Part shown: positions 18,591 to 26,804 of the stretch, piece after piece
Layout: every line of letters starts with the position of its first letter
Numbering within the stretch: the stretch's first letter is position 1
Assembly (NCBI RefSeq): GCF_900111835.1
Contig: NZ_FOJP01000001.1
Location: forward strand, 124,001 to 188,000
DNA length: 64,000 bases
DNA from: Metapseudomonas otitidis
GTDB lineage: Bacteria > Pseudomonadota > Gammaproteobacteria > Pseudomonadales > Pseudomonadaceae
Direction of reading: 5' to 3'
Notes under the pieces: generated by a model
Database searches by the model: none
Told to the model about the DNA's origin: nothing
The model's input: only the letters and a program-made list of their open reading frames with translations
Translations under genes and position numbers: made by a program

Positions 18591-19775
18591 ATGGCCCGCA
18601 CCCAACTGGCGATCGTCGGCGGCGGCCTGGTGGGTGCCAGCCTGGCCCTGGCCCTGCAACAAGGTGCCCGCGAGCGGGGCTGGAAGATCGTCCTGATCGA
18701 GCCCTTCGCCCCCGGCAACAGCTACCAGCCCAGTTACGACGCCCGCTCCTCCGCCCTCTCCTTCGGCACCCGGCGCATCTACGAACGCCTCGGCCTGTGG
18801 CCGGCCATCGCCCAGCGCGCCGAGCCCATCCTGCAGATCCACGTCTCCGACCGCGGCCGCTTCGGCGCGGCGCGGCTGGCCGCCATCGAAGAGGGCGTCC
18901 CCGCCCTCGGTTACGTCGTGGAGAACGCCTGGCTCGGACAGTGCCTCTGGCAGGCCCTCGACCCGGACGTGGTCACCTGGCACTGCCCGGCGGAAGTGGT
19001 GCGCATGGAGCCGCTGGAAGGCGGCTACCGCCTCAGCCTCAACGACGAGACCCAGCTCGAATGCGACCTGGCGATCCTCGCCGACGGCGGCCGCTCCAGC
19101 CTGCGCGAGCAGCTGGGCATCGGCGTGCGCCGCAACCCCTATGGGCAGACCGCGCTGATCGCCAACGTCAGCCCGCTGGAATCCCACCGTGGCCAGGCCT
19201 TCGAGCGCTTCACCGACGAAGGCCCCATGGCCCTGCTGCCGCTGCCGGAAAACCGCTGCGCACTGGTCTGGACCCGGCCGGGCGATGACGCCCAGCGCCT
19301 GGCCGGCCTCGATGACCGCGCCTTCCTCGGCGAACTGCAGGCCACCTTCGGCTACCGCCTGGGCGCCTTCTCCCAGGTCGGCGCCCGCCACCTCTACCCG
19401 CTCACCCTGATCGAGGCCGAGGAGCAGGTGCGCCCCAACCTGGTGGTGCTCGGCAACGCCGCCCACAGCCTGCACCCCATCGCCGGCCAGGGCTACAACC
19501 TGTCCCTGCGCGACACCGTGGCCCTGGCGGAAACCCTGCTGGCCAGCACCGCGCCCCTGGGCGACCTGGCCACCCTGCAGGGCTACCTCGCCAGCCAGCG
19601 CCTGGACCAGGACCTCACCGTCGGCTTCTCCGACCAGGTCACGCGGCTGTTCTCCAACAAGGAACCGCTGCTGGCCACCGGGCGCAACCTGGGCCTGCTC
19701 GGCCTCGACCTGTTGCCCCCGGCCAAGCGCTGGTTCGCCCGCCAGGCCATGGGCCTGGGCACCCGCCCGGTCTGA
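18591..19775 (+). CDS. ubiH: UbiH: 2-octaprenyl-6-methoxyphenol hydroxylase
   Basis: FAD monooxygenase of aerobic ubiquinone synthesis (C4 hydroxylation in E. coli numbering), acting at the membrane face. 394 aa. FAD-binding GxGxxG motif IVGGGLVGASLALAL at residues 6-20, a DG motif ILADGGRSSLREQLG near 160, and the second FAD motif GNAAHSLHPIAGQGYNL near 287. Pairs with ubiI downstream through a small intervening gene; the pepP-ubiH-x-ubiI order is conserved in Pseudomonas. Confidence 0.93.
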   Translation: MARTQLAIVGGGLVGASLALALQQGARERGWKIVLIEPFAPGNSYQPSYDARSSALSFGTRRIYERLGLWPAIAQRAEPILQIHVSDRGRFGAARLAAIEEGVPALGYVVENAWLGQCLWQALDPDVVTWHCPAEVVRMEPLEGGYRLSLNDETQLECDLAILADGGRSSLREQLGIGVRRNPYGQTALIANVSPLESHRGQAFERFTDEGPMALLPLPENRCALVWTRPGDDAQRLAGLDDRAFLGELQATFGYRLGAFSQVGARHLYPLTLIEAEEQVRPNLVVLGNAAHSLHPIAGQGYNLSLRDTVALAETLLASTAPLGDLATLQGYLASQRLDQDLTVGFSDQVTRLFSNKEPLLATGRNLGLLGLDLLPPAKRWFARQAMGLGTRPV

Positions 19776-19782
19776 CCGCGCC

Positions 19783-20265
19783 ATGGCGGACCGCCGACTG
19801 GCGCGCAAGGCGCGCATCCTGCGCTGGGCCTTGAACCTCTACCCGCCCTACCTCGGGGCGGGTATCCGCGTGCGGCAGATCAGCGCAGACTTCCGCCGGG
19901 TGCGGGTCAAGATGGGCCTGGGCTGGTACAACCGCAACTACGTCCGCACCCAGTTCGGCGGCTCGCTCTACAGCATGACCGACCCCTTCTACATGCTCAT
20001 GCTGATGCAGCTGCTGGGGCGCGACTACATCGTCTGGGACAAGGCCGCCCACATCGACTTCATCGCCCCCGGGCGCGGGCCGGTGTACGCCGAGTTCCAC
20101 ATCGATGACGCGCTGATCGAGCGCATCCGCCAGCACACCGCCGGCGGCGACAAGTATCTGCCCGACCTGCACGTCGACGTGCATGACGGCCAAGGCACCC
20201 TGGTGGCCCGGGTGCGAAAGACCCTCTACGTGCGGCTCAAGCCGCAGGCGCGACAAGGCGCATAA
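19783..20265 (+). CDS. Thioesterase-like (DUF4442, hotdog-fold) protein
   Basis: 160 aa. The pattern YPPYLGAGIRVRQISADF, YNRNYVRTQFGGSLYSMTDPFY and KAAHIDFIAPGRGPVYAEF is that of DUF4442/YiiD_C hotdog-fold proteins related to acyl-CoA thioesterases. No catalytic residue can be assigned by eye. It sits between ubiH and ubiI with gaps of 7 and 9 bases, so it is co-expressed with ubiquinone hydroxylases. A link to the pathway is only contextual. Confidence 0.8.
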   Translation: MADRRLARKARILRWALNLYPPYLGAGIRVRQISADFRRVRVKMGLGWYNRNYVRTQFGGSLYSMTDPFYMLMLMQLLGRDYIVWDKAAHIDFIAPGRGPVYAEFHIDDALIERIRQHTAGGDKYLPDLHVDVHDGQGTLVARVRKTLYVRLKPQARQGA

Positions 20266-20274
20266 GGAACGGAC

Positions 20275-21492
20275 ATGCAAGCGGATCTGATCATCGTCGG
20301 TGCAGGCATGGTGGGCAGCGCCCTGGCCCTGGCACTCAAGGACAGCGGGCTGGATATCCTCCTGATCGACGGCAGCCCCCTCAGCGTCAAGCCCTTCGAT
20401 GCCGAGGCTGCATTCGAGCCCCGCGTCAGCGCCCTGTCCGCCGCCAGCCAGCGCATCCTCGACCGCCTCGGCGCCTGGCCGGGCGTCGTCGCGCGTCGCG
20501 CCAGCCCCTACGGCGAGATGCAGGTCTGGGATGGCACCGGCACCGGCGCCATCCACTTCTCCGCCGCCAGCGTCCATGCCGACGTGCTCGGCCACATCGT
20601 CGAGAACCGTGTGGTCCAGGACGCCCTGCTGGAGCCCCTGCACGACAGCGGCATCGGCCTCATGCCCAATGCCCGCCTCGAACACCTGCGCCATTCCGGT
20701 GACGACTGGCTGCTGACCCTGGTGGATGGCCGCCAGCTCCGTGCCCCGCTGGTGATCGCCGCCGACGGCGCCAATTCCGCCGTACGCCGCCTGGCCGGCT
20801 GCGCCACCCGCGAATGGGATTACCTGCACCACGCCATCGTCACCAGCGTGCGCTGCGAGCAGCCGCACCGGCGCACCGCCTGGCAGCGCTTCACCGACGA
20901 CGGCCCGCTGGCCTTCCTGCCGCTGGACCGCCAGGGCGACGAGCACTGGTGCTCCATCGTCTGGTCCGTCACCCCGGAAGAAGCCGAGCGGCTCATGGCA
21001 CTGGACGACGACGCCTTCTGCAGCGCCCTCGGCGAGGCCTTCGAGCACCGCCTGGGGCGCGTCGAGCACAGCGACCCGCGCCTGTGCATCCCCCTGCGCC
21101 AGCGCCATGCCAAGCGCTACGTCGAGCCCGGCCTGGCGCTGATCGGCGATGCCGCCCACACCATCCACCCGCTGGCGGGCCAGGGGGTCAACCTCGGCTT
21201 CCTCGACGCCGCCGTGCTGGCCGAAGTGCTGCTGCACGCCCACGCCCGTGGCGAGCGCCTGGCGGACGAGAAGGTGCTCAGCCGCTTCGAGCGCCGCCGC
21301 ATGCCCTACAACCTCGGGATGATGGCCGCCATGGAGGGCTTCGAGCGCCTGTTCCAGGCCGACCCGCTGCCCCTGCGCTGGCTGCGCAATGCCGGCCTGC
21401 GCTGGGTCAACCAGCAGCCCGAGGCCAAGGCGCTGTTCGTGCGCCAGGCCCTCGGCCTCTCCGGGGACCTGCCGGACCTCGCCCGCGCCTGA
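20275..21492 (+). CDS. ubiI: UbiI/VisC-type FAD-dependent ubiquinone hydroxylase
   Basis: Second FAD monooxygenase of the pathway, 405 aa, expected to carry out C5 hydroxylation of the polyprenylphenol ring. FAD motifs: LIIVGAGMVGSALALALKD (residues 5-23), VIAADGANSAVRRLAG near 160, and IGDAAHTIHPLAGQGVNLGF near 285. Distinguished from ubiH by order in the operon and by the VisC-like middle region. GGA before the ATG. Last gene of the pepP operon. UbiI versus UbiF paralogy cannot be settled by eye. Confidence 0.88.
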   Translation: MQADLIIVGAGMVGSALALALKDSGLDILLIDGSPLSVKPFDAEAAFEPRVSALSAASQRILDRLGAWPGVVARRASPYGEMQVWDGTGTGAIHFSAASVHADVLGHIVENRVVQDALLEPLHDSGIGLMPNARLEHLRHSGDDWLLTLVDGRQLRAPLVIAADGANSAVRRLAGCATREWDYLHHAIVTSVRCEQPHRRTAWQRFTDDGPLAFLPLDRQGDEHWCSIVWSVTPEEAERLMALDDDAFCSALGEAFEHRLGRVEHSDPRLCIPLRQRHAKRYVEPGLALIGDAAHTIHPLAGQGVNLGFLDAAVLAEVLLHAHARGERLADEKVLSRFERRRMPYNLGMMAAMEGFERLFQADPLPLRWLRNAGLRWVNQQPEAKALFVRQALGLSGDLPDLARA

Positions 21493-21551
21493 CCGTCCGG
21501 GGCCTCGCGCCCCGGAGAAACACCCGGTCATACATGGCCGGCCTGCATGCA

Positions 21552-21570
21552 ACTGAGATTGATTACTATC
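21552..21570. promoter_or_regulatory. Candidate Fur box upstream of iron importer
   Basis: ACTGAGATTGATTACTATC; by my count about 10 of 19 positions match the Fur consensus on the minus strand. It lies 33 bases before the binding-protein ATG. Suggestive because the operon imports ferric iron. Confidence 0.4.
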
Positions 21571-21602
21571 GCCAGCCTTTCCGACCACGAGAGGCATGAG
21601 CA

Positions 21603-22604
21603 ATGAAGGCGCGCAAGACCCTTCTCACCCTGATGGCCGTCGGCCTTGGCATCCCCAGCGTGCAAGCTGCCGACGAGGTGGTGGTGTACTCCTCGCGCAT
21701 CGACGAGCTGATCAAGCCGGTGTTCGATGCCTACACCGCCAAGACCGGCGTCAAGGTCCGCTTCATCACCGACAAGGAGGCGCCGCTGATGCAGCGCATC
21801 AAGGCCGAGGGCGAGAACGGCGTCGCCGACCTGCTGCTCACCGTCGACGGGGGCAACCTCTGGCAGGCCGAGCAGATGGGCATCCTCCAGCCCCTGGGCT
21901 CGGATGCGGTCAAGGCCAACATCCCCGCCCAGTACCGTTCCAGCAGCGACCAGTGGACCGGCCTGTCCCTGCGGGCCCGCACCCTCGTCTACTCCACCGA
22001 GCGGGTGAAGCCCGACGACCTCTCCACCTACGAATCCCTCGCTGGCCCGGAATGGGAAGGCCGCCTGTGCCTGCGCTCCTCGAAGAAGGTCTACAACCAG
22101 TCGCTGACCGCCGCGCTGATCGAAGCCCAGGGTGCCGAGCGTGCCGAACAGGTGCTCAAGGGCTGGGTCGCCAACCTGGCCACCGACCCCTTCGCCGACG
22201 ACAACGCGGTGATCCAGGCCGTGGACGCCGGCCAGTGCGACGTCGGCATCGTCAACACCTACTACTACGGGCGCCTGCACAAGCAGAACCCGCAGCTGCG
22301 CGCCAAGCTCTACTGGCCCAACCAGGCGGACCGTGGCGTGCACGTCAACCTCTCCGGCATCGGCCTGACCCGCCACGCGCCGCACCCGGAGGCGGCCCGC
22401 GCCCTGGTGGAGTGGATGACCGGCCCCGACGCCCAGGGCCTGTTCGCCAGCCTCAACCAGGAGTTCCCCGCCAACCCCAAAGTGAACCCGTCTGACGAAG
22501 TGGCCGCCTGGGGCCCCTTCAAGGCCGACGACATGCCGGTGGAAGTCACCGGCCAGCGCCAGGCCGAGGCCATCCGCATGATGGACCGGGTGGCGTGGCG
22601 CTGA
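21603..22604 (+). CDS. Ferric iron ABC transporter substrate-binding protein (FbpA/HitA-like)
   Basis: Periplasmic ferric-binding protein, 333 aa, with a Sec signal peptide (about 1-20, cut after VQA). Recognised by [19 protein letters not shown] after the signal, [24 protein letters not shown] and the [12 protein letters not shown] segment that carries the paired tyrosines binding iron in FbpA. The MKARKTLL start is preceded by GAGAGG. The permease gene begins 10 bases inside its end. No ATPase gene follows, so the ATPase must be encoded elsewhere. Confidence 0.9.
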   Translation: MKARKTLLTLMAVGLGIPSVQAADEVVVYSSRIDELIKPVFDAYTAKTGVKVRFITDKEAPLMQRIKAEGENGVADLLLTVDGGNLWQAEQMGILQPLGSDAVKANIPAQYRSSSDQWTGLSLRARTLVYSTERVKPDDLSTYESLAGPEWEGRLCLRSSKKVYNQSLTAALIEAQGAERAEQVLKGWVANLATDPFADDNAVIQAVDAGQCDVGIVNTYYYGRLHKQNPQLRAKLYWPNQADRGVHVNLSGIGLTRHAPHPEAARALVEWMTGPDAQGLFASLNQEFPANPKVNPSDEVAAWGPFKADDMPVEVTGQRQAEAIRMMDRVAWR

Positions 22605-24274
22605 GCCCCGCCCAAGGGGTTCTGGCGAACCCCGCCAGCGGCGAGCCGGCGCCCCCGCGCTCGCCGCGTCGCCACTGGCACTGGCCGGCGTTCGCCGCCG
22701 CCAGCCTGGTGGTCCTGCCGTTGCTGGTGCTGCTGCTGGCCTGGCAGGACGTGGACCGGGAGATCTGGGCCCACCTCTGGGACACCCAGCTCCCCCGCCT
22801 GCTGGGCAACAGCCTGGTGCTGGTACTCGGCGTCGGCACCGGCGTCACCCTGCTCGGGGTGAGCCTGGCCTGGCTGGTGGCGCTCTGCGAATTCCCCGGC
22901 CGGCGCTGGCTCGACTGGGCGCTGATGCTGCCCTTCGCCATCCCGGCCTATGTCCTGGCGTTCGTCTTCATCGGCCTGTTCGACTTCGCCGGCCCGGTGC
23001 AGAGCGCCCTGCGCGAGTGGTTCGGCAGCGGCGTGCGGCTGCCCCGGGTGCGCTCCACCGGGGGCGTCATCCTGGTGCTGTCGCTGGTGTTCTACCCCTA
23101 CGTCTACCTGCTGGCGCGGGCCGCCTTCCTGGCCCAGGGGCGCGGCCTCATGGAAGCCGCCCGCACCCTCGGGCAGTCCCCCTGGCAGGCGTTCTGGCGG
23201 GTCGCTCTGCCGGTGGCCTGGCCGGCCATCGGTGCCGGGCTGGCACTGGCCATGATGGAGACCCTGGCGGACTTCGGCGCCGTCTCGGTGTTCAACTTCG
23301 ACACCTTCACCACCGCCATCTACAAGACCTGGTACGGCTTCTTCAGCCTGTCCAGCGCCGCTCAGCTGGCCAGCCTGCTGCTGCTCGGCGTCGGCCTGGT
23401 GCTCTACGGCGAGCGCCGTGCCCGGGGCGTGCCGCGCCCGGCCAAGGAGCGCGGCCGCGGCTCACCGCTCTACCGGCTGCAGGGCTGGCGCGCCCTCGCC
23501 GCCAGCGGCTGGTGCACCCTGGTGTTCGCCTGCGCCTTCGTCATTCCCCTGCTGCAGCTGCTGGCCTGGTTCTGGCAGCGCGGCCGCTTCGACCTGGACG
23601 AACGCTACCAGGCACTGGTGCTGCACAGCCTGGCCCTGGCCGGCCTGGCGGCGCTGATCACCGTGGGCGTCGCCCTGCTGCTGGTATTCGCCCGGCGCCA
23701 GCAGCCGACGCGGCCGGTGCGGGCCGCCGTGGGCCTGGCCAACCTCGGCTACGCCCTGCCCGGTTCGGTGCTGGCGGTGGCGCTGATGCTGGTGTTCAGC
23801 CACCTGGACCGGGCCGTCGTCGTGCCGCTGTCCTCCGCCCTCGGCGGAGCCGGCAAGCCGCTGCTGCTGGGTGGGCTCAGTGCCCTGCTGGTGGCCTACC
23901 TGGTGCGCTTCCTGGCGGTGGCCCACGGCCCGCTGGAAGGCGCGCTGGCGCGGGTCCGCCCGTCACTGCCGGAGGCGTCCCGCAGCCTGGGCGTGGGTGG
24001 GCTCGGCCTGTTCCGCCGGGTCTACCTGCCGCTGCTCACACCGGGGCTGCTGAGCGCTGCACTGCTGGTGTTCGTCGATGTGCTCAAGGAAATGCCCGCC
24101 ACCCTGCTGATGCGCCCCTTCGGCTGGGACACCCTGGCCGTGCGGGTCTTCGAGATGACCAGCGAAGGGGAGTGGGCACGGGCCTCGCTGCCGGCCCTCA
24201 GCCTGGTGCTGGTGGGGCTGCTGCCGGTGGTGCTGCTGATCCGCCGTTCGGCCCGCCCGATGGGCGGCGGATAG
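22595..24274 (+). CDS. Ferric iron ABC transporter permease (FbpB/HitB-like, fused two-domain)
   Basis: 559 aa inner-membrane permease formed of two fused permease halves, as usual for FbpB. Start is GTG at 22595, overlapping the binding-protein gene by 10 bases. About twelve hydrophobic segments are visible. EAA loops occur twice: [20 protein letters not shown] (half one) and [20 protein letters not shown] (half two). [20 protein letters not shown] near the C-terminus is diagnostic of ferric permeases. Translational coupling with the receptor is implied. Confidence 0.9.
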   Translation: MALSPAQGVLANPASGEPAPPRSPRRHWHWPAFAAASLVVLPLLVLLLAWQDVDREIWAHLWDTQLPRLLGNSLVLVLGVGTGVTLLGVSLAWLVALCEFPGRRWLDWALMLPFAIPAYVLAFVFIGLFDFAGPVQSALREWFGSGVRLPRVRSTGGVILVLSLVFYPYVYLLARAAFLAQGRGLMEAARTLGQSPWQAFWRVALPVAWPAIGAGLALAMMETLADFGAVSVFNFDTFTTAIYKTWYGFFSLSSAAQLASLLLLGVGLVLYGERRARGVPRPAKERGRGSPLYRLQGWRALAASGWCTLVFACAFVIPLLQLLAWFWQRGRFDLDERYQALVLHSLALAGLAALITVGVALLLVFARRQQPTRPVRAAVGLANLGYALPGSVLAVALMLVFSHLDRAVVVPLSSALGGAGKPLLLGGLSALLVAYLVRFLAVAHGPLEGALARVRPSLPEASRSLGVGGLGLFRRVYLPLLTPGLLSAALLVFVDVLKEMPATLLMRPFGWDTLAVRVFEMTSEGEWARASLPALSLVLVGLLPVVLLIRRSARPMGGG

Positions 24275-24458
24275 CCGCTCGACCAGCCGGTCACCCGTCG
24301 GGTGTCCAGTCTCCGACCTTGCAGCTACAATGCGCGCCATTCGTTGCGGCCCGCCCCTCGGACCCCGTGTCACGAAAGGCCCCCGGCAGCCCTGAACGCC
24401 AGGATTGGCGGGGGCTTGAGCGCGGATCGCAGTTCGCCAAGCCCGGAAGGAGAAACCC

Positions 24459-25541
24459 ATGGGACAGCGCACACCGCTCCATGACCTGCACTTGGCCCTT
24501 GGCGCCAAGATGGTCGATTTCGGCGGTTGGGACATGCCGCTGCACTACGGCTCGCAAGTCGAGGAGCACCACCAGGTGCGCAGCGACTGCGGCGTCTTCG
24601 ACGTGTCCCACATGACGGTCGTCGACGTTGCCGGCAGCCAGGCCACGGCCTACCTGCAGCGCCTGCTGGCCAACGACGTGAGCCGCCTGCAGAGCCCCGG
24701 CAAGGCGCTCTACAGCGTCATGCTCAACGAGCGGGGCGGCGTGGTGGACGACCTCATCGTCTACCTCACCGTCGAGGGCTACCGCGTGGTGGTCAACGCC
24801 GCCACCCGTGACAAGGACATCGCCTGGATGCAGCGCCACGCCGAAGCCTTCGACGTGCGCCTGGCCCTGCGCGACGACCTGGCCCTGCTGGCCATCCAGG
24901 GCCCCACCGCGCGCCAGCGCCTGGCCGACCTGGTGAGCAGCCCGCGCGCCGCGCTGATCCATGAACTCAAGCCCTTCCAGGGCCTGCCCGAAGGCGACTG
25001 GTTCATCGCCCGCACCGGCTACACCGGTGAAGACGGGCTGGAAATCATGTTCCCCCGCGACCAGGCCGTGGACATGCTCAACGAGCTGGTCGGCGCCGGC
25101 ATCTCCCCCATCGGCCTCGGCGCCCGCGACACCCTGCGCCTGGAGGCCGGCCTGAACCTCTACGGCCAGGACATGGACGAGAACACCTCGCCCCTGGCCT
25201 CCAACCTCGGCTGGACCATCGCCTGGGAGCCCGCCGAGCGTGACTTCATCGGCCGCAGCGCCCTGGAGGCCGAGCGTGCCGCCGGCCCCCACCCGAAGCT
25301 GGTGGGCCTGGTGCTGGAAGAGCGCGGCGTGCTGCGGGCCCACCAGGTGGTGCGGGTCGAGGGCATCGGCGATGGCGAGATCACCAGCGGCAGCTTCTCC
25401 CCCACCCTGGGCAAGTCCATCGCCCTGGCGCGGGTCCCGGCGGCCACTGGTGAGCGCGCCGAAGTGGAGATCCGTGGCAAGTGGTACCCGGTTCGCGTGG
25501 TCCAGCCGAACTTCGTTCGCAATGGCAGGGCCTTGATCTAA
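24459..25541 (+). CDS. gcvT: Glycine cleavage system aminomethyltransferase (T protein)
   Basis: Transfers the aminomethyl group from lipoyl-GcvH to tetrahydrofolate, releasing ammonia; cytoplasmic. 360 aa. Folate-binding features: [20 protein letters not shown] at residues 18-37, [43 protein letters not shown] and [32 protein letters not shown] before the ATG is a strong ribosome-binding site. GcvH follows after 45 bases. I found no glycine riboswitch signature in the 184-base leader. Confidence 0.95.
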   Translation: MGQRTPLHDLHLALGAKMVDFGGWDMPLHYGSQVEEHHQVRSDCGVFDVSHMTVVDVAGSQATAYLQRLLANDVSRLQSPGKALYSVMLNERGGVVDDLIVYLTVEGYRVVVNAATRDKDIAWMQRHAEAFDVRLALRDDLALLAIQGPTARQRLADLVSSPRAALIHELKPFQGLPEGDWFIARTGYTGEDGLEIMFPRDQAVDMLNELVGAGISPIGLGARDTLRLEAGLNLYGQDMDENTSPLASNLGWTIAWEPAERDFIGRSALEAERAAGPHPKLVGLVLEERGVLRAHQVVRVEGIGDGEITSGSFSPTLGKSIALARVPAATGERAEVEIRGKWYPVRVVQPNFVRNGRALI

Positions 25542-25586
25542 ATTTCCCAGGCGGGCTGCCCGCCACTGTCCTTAGGAGCCAGAACA

Positions 25587-25970
25587 ATGAGCAACATTCC
25601 CGCCGACCTGCGTTACGCCGCCAGCCACGAGTGGGCGCGCCTGGAAGCCGACGGCACCGTGACCGTCGGCATTTCCGACCATGCCCAGGAGGCCCTGGGT
25701 GACGTGGTCTTCGTCGAGCTGCCGGAGCTGGGCAAGGCCCTGGCCGCTGGCCAGGAAGCCGGTGTGGTGGAGTCGGTGAAGGCCGCGTCCGACATCTATG
25801 CGCCGGTCTCCGGCGAAGTGATCGCCATCAACGAAGAACTGGCCGACTCGCCCGAGCTGGTCAACAGCGATCCCTACGGTGCCTGGTTCTTCAAGCTCAA
25901 GCCGGCCAATACCGCCGAGCTGGACAAGCTGCTGGACGCTGCCGGCTACGCCGCCGTCGCCGAAGCCTGA
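25587..25970 (+). CDS. gcvH: Glycine cleavage system H protein
   Basis: Lipoyl carrier shuttling the aminomethyl intermediate between P, T and L proteins. 127 aa, normal length. The lipoylated lysine is K65 in [23 protein letters not shown] precedes the ATG. In many Pseudomonas one gcvP copy follows; here two hairpins come next and the flanking genes run the opposite way, so P protein must come from another locus. Confidence 0.96.
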   Translation: MSNIPADLRYAASHEWARLEADGTVTVGISDHAQEALGDVVFVELPELGKALAAGQEAGVVESVKAASDIYAPVSGEVIAINEELADSPELVNSDPYGAWFFKLKPANTAELDKLLDAAGYAAVAEA

Positions 25971-25978
25971 TCACGCCT

Positions 25979-26023
25979 GCGCCCCGCAATGGGGCGCGCC
26001 CGGCCGGTGTCATCACCGGTCGG
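25979..26023 (+). terminator. Paired hairpins after gcvH
   Basis: GCGCCCC-GCAAT-GGGGCGC (25979-25997), then an imperfect CCGGCCGGTG / CACCGGTCGG stem (26000-26023) followed by a short T-rich stretch. Position supports transcription ending after gcvH. Confidence 0.5.
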
Positions 26024-26096
26024 GGCTGCGTTTATTCCCAATCGTTTGCCTTTGGATGCCAGAGCGCTGCCCCTGCCGGGCGGTGGTGGCGTGCGC

Positions 26097-26324
26097 TCAG
26101 TTTTCGTCCTTCAGCTGCAGCCGCGAGAGCAGCCCGATCAGCAGCACGTTGAAGAGGATCATCAGGGCGTTGCTCATCATGGCGATGAGGCTGATCAGCT
26201 TGTCGGGGAGGATCTCGTAGAAGCTGAAGCCGAAGATCGACAGCAGGCGGTCGCCGAACCAGAACATGTCGACGGCGATGGTGAGGATCAGGATGACCTT
26301 GAGGGTGGGAATCGGATTGCCCAT
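26097..26324 (-). CDS. Small two-helix membrane protein, unknown
   Basis: 75 aa with two hydrophobic segments, VILILTIAVDMFWFGDRLLSIF (about 10-31) and LISLIAMMSNALMILFNVLLIGLL (about 43-66), and a short charged tail. ATG at 26324. I do not recognise a named family. It lies between gcvH (convergent) and a DUF2388 gene on the same strand. Coding status is supported by sensible amphipathic composition and a stop-flanked frame. No function proposed. Confidence 0.6.
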   Translation of the reverse strand: MGNPIPTLKVILILTIAVDMFWFGDRLLSIFGFSFYEILPDKLISLIAMMSNALMILFNVLLIGLLSRLQLKDEN

Positions 26325-26409
26325 GGGGCGCGGTCCTTGTGCCGGTTGCGGGAGGCCAGTCTAACCCGGCCTCCCATTGCGTTCCGTGCGGCGTATCGTC
26401 CGTTTCGCG

Positions 26410-26712
26410 TTATTCGCTGGCGAGGATGGCGCTGGCCAGCTCCTCGTCGCTGGCGGTGAGGCCGGGGTTGTCGGCACGCACCTGGCGCAGTGCGGCCTCC
26501 AGGTAAGGGCCACGGATCTGCCCGTCGCTGGCGACGAAGCTGCTGGCATCCTCGCGGGCGGCGACGATCAGCTTGTGGTCCTTGAAGGTGACGTAGGTGG
26601 AGGCGGTGGTGGCGCCGGAGGAGATCACGTTGCGCCAGAAGGTGTCGGCCATGGCCGAACCGGCGGGGAGGGCGATCAGGGCGAGGACGGTGGCAGCAAG
26701 GCGGGTACGCAT
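26410..26712 (-). CDS. DUF2388 family periplasmic protein
   Basis: 100 aa with a signal peptide (about 1-22, cut after AMA). The mature part reads TFWRNVISSGATTASTYVTF and ends ASDEELASAILASE, matching the DUF2388/TIGR02448 family, small exported proteins found almost only in Pseudomonas and often in tandem copies near the gcv and spu regions. Only one copy is present here. Function unknown. Confidence 0.82.
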   Translation of the reverse strand: MRTRLAATVLALIALPAGSAMADTFWRNVISSGATTASTYVTFKDHKLIVAAREDASSFVASDGQIRGPYLEAALRQVRADNPGLTASDEELASAILASE

Positions 26713-26804
26713 GGCGGGCTCCAGGGTGTTGGGGGGGGACCTGACACCTTGGATTCTAGGCCCGTGCCCGGAGTTCCGCCGGCTCGATGCGAACCGTCGT
26801 GGCG

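Noticed and set aside
24275-24458. Glycine riboswitch before gcvT
   Set aside because: I looked for the paired GGAGAG...CCGA-type aptamer cores in the 184-base leader and saw none.
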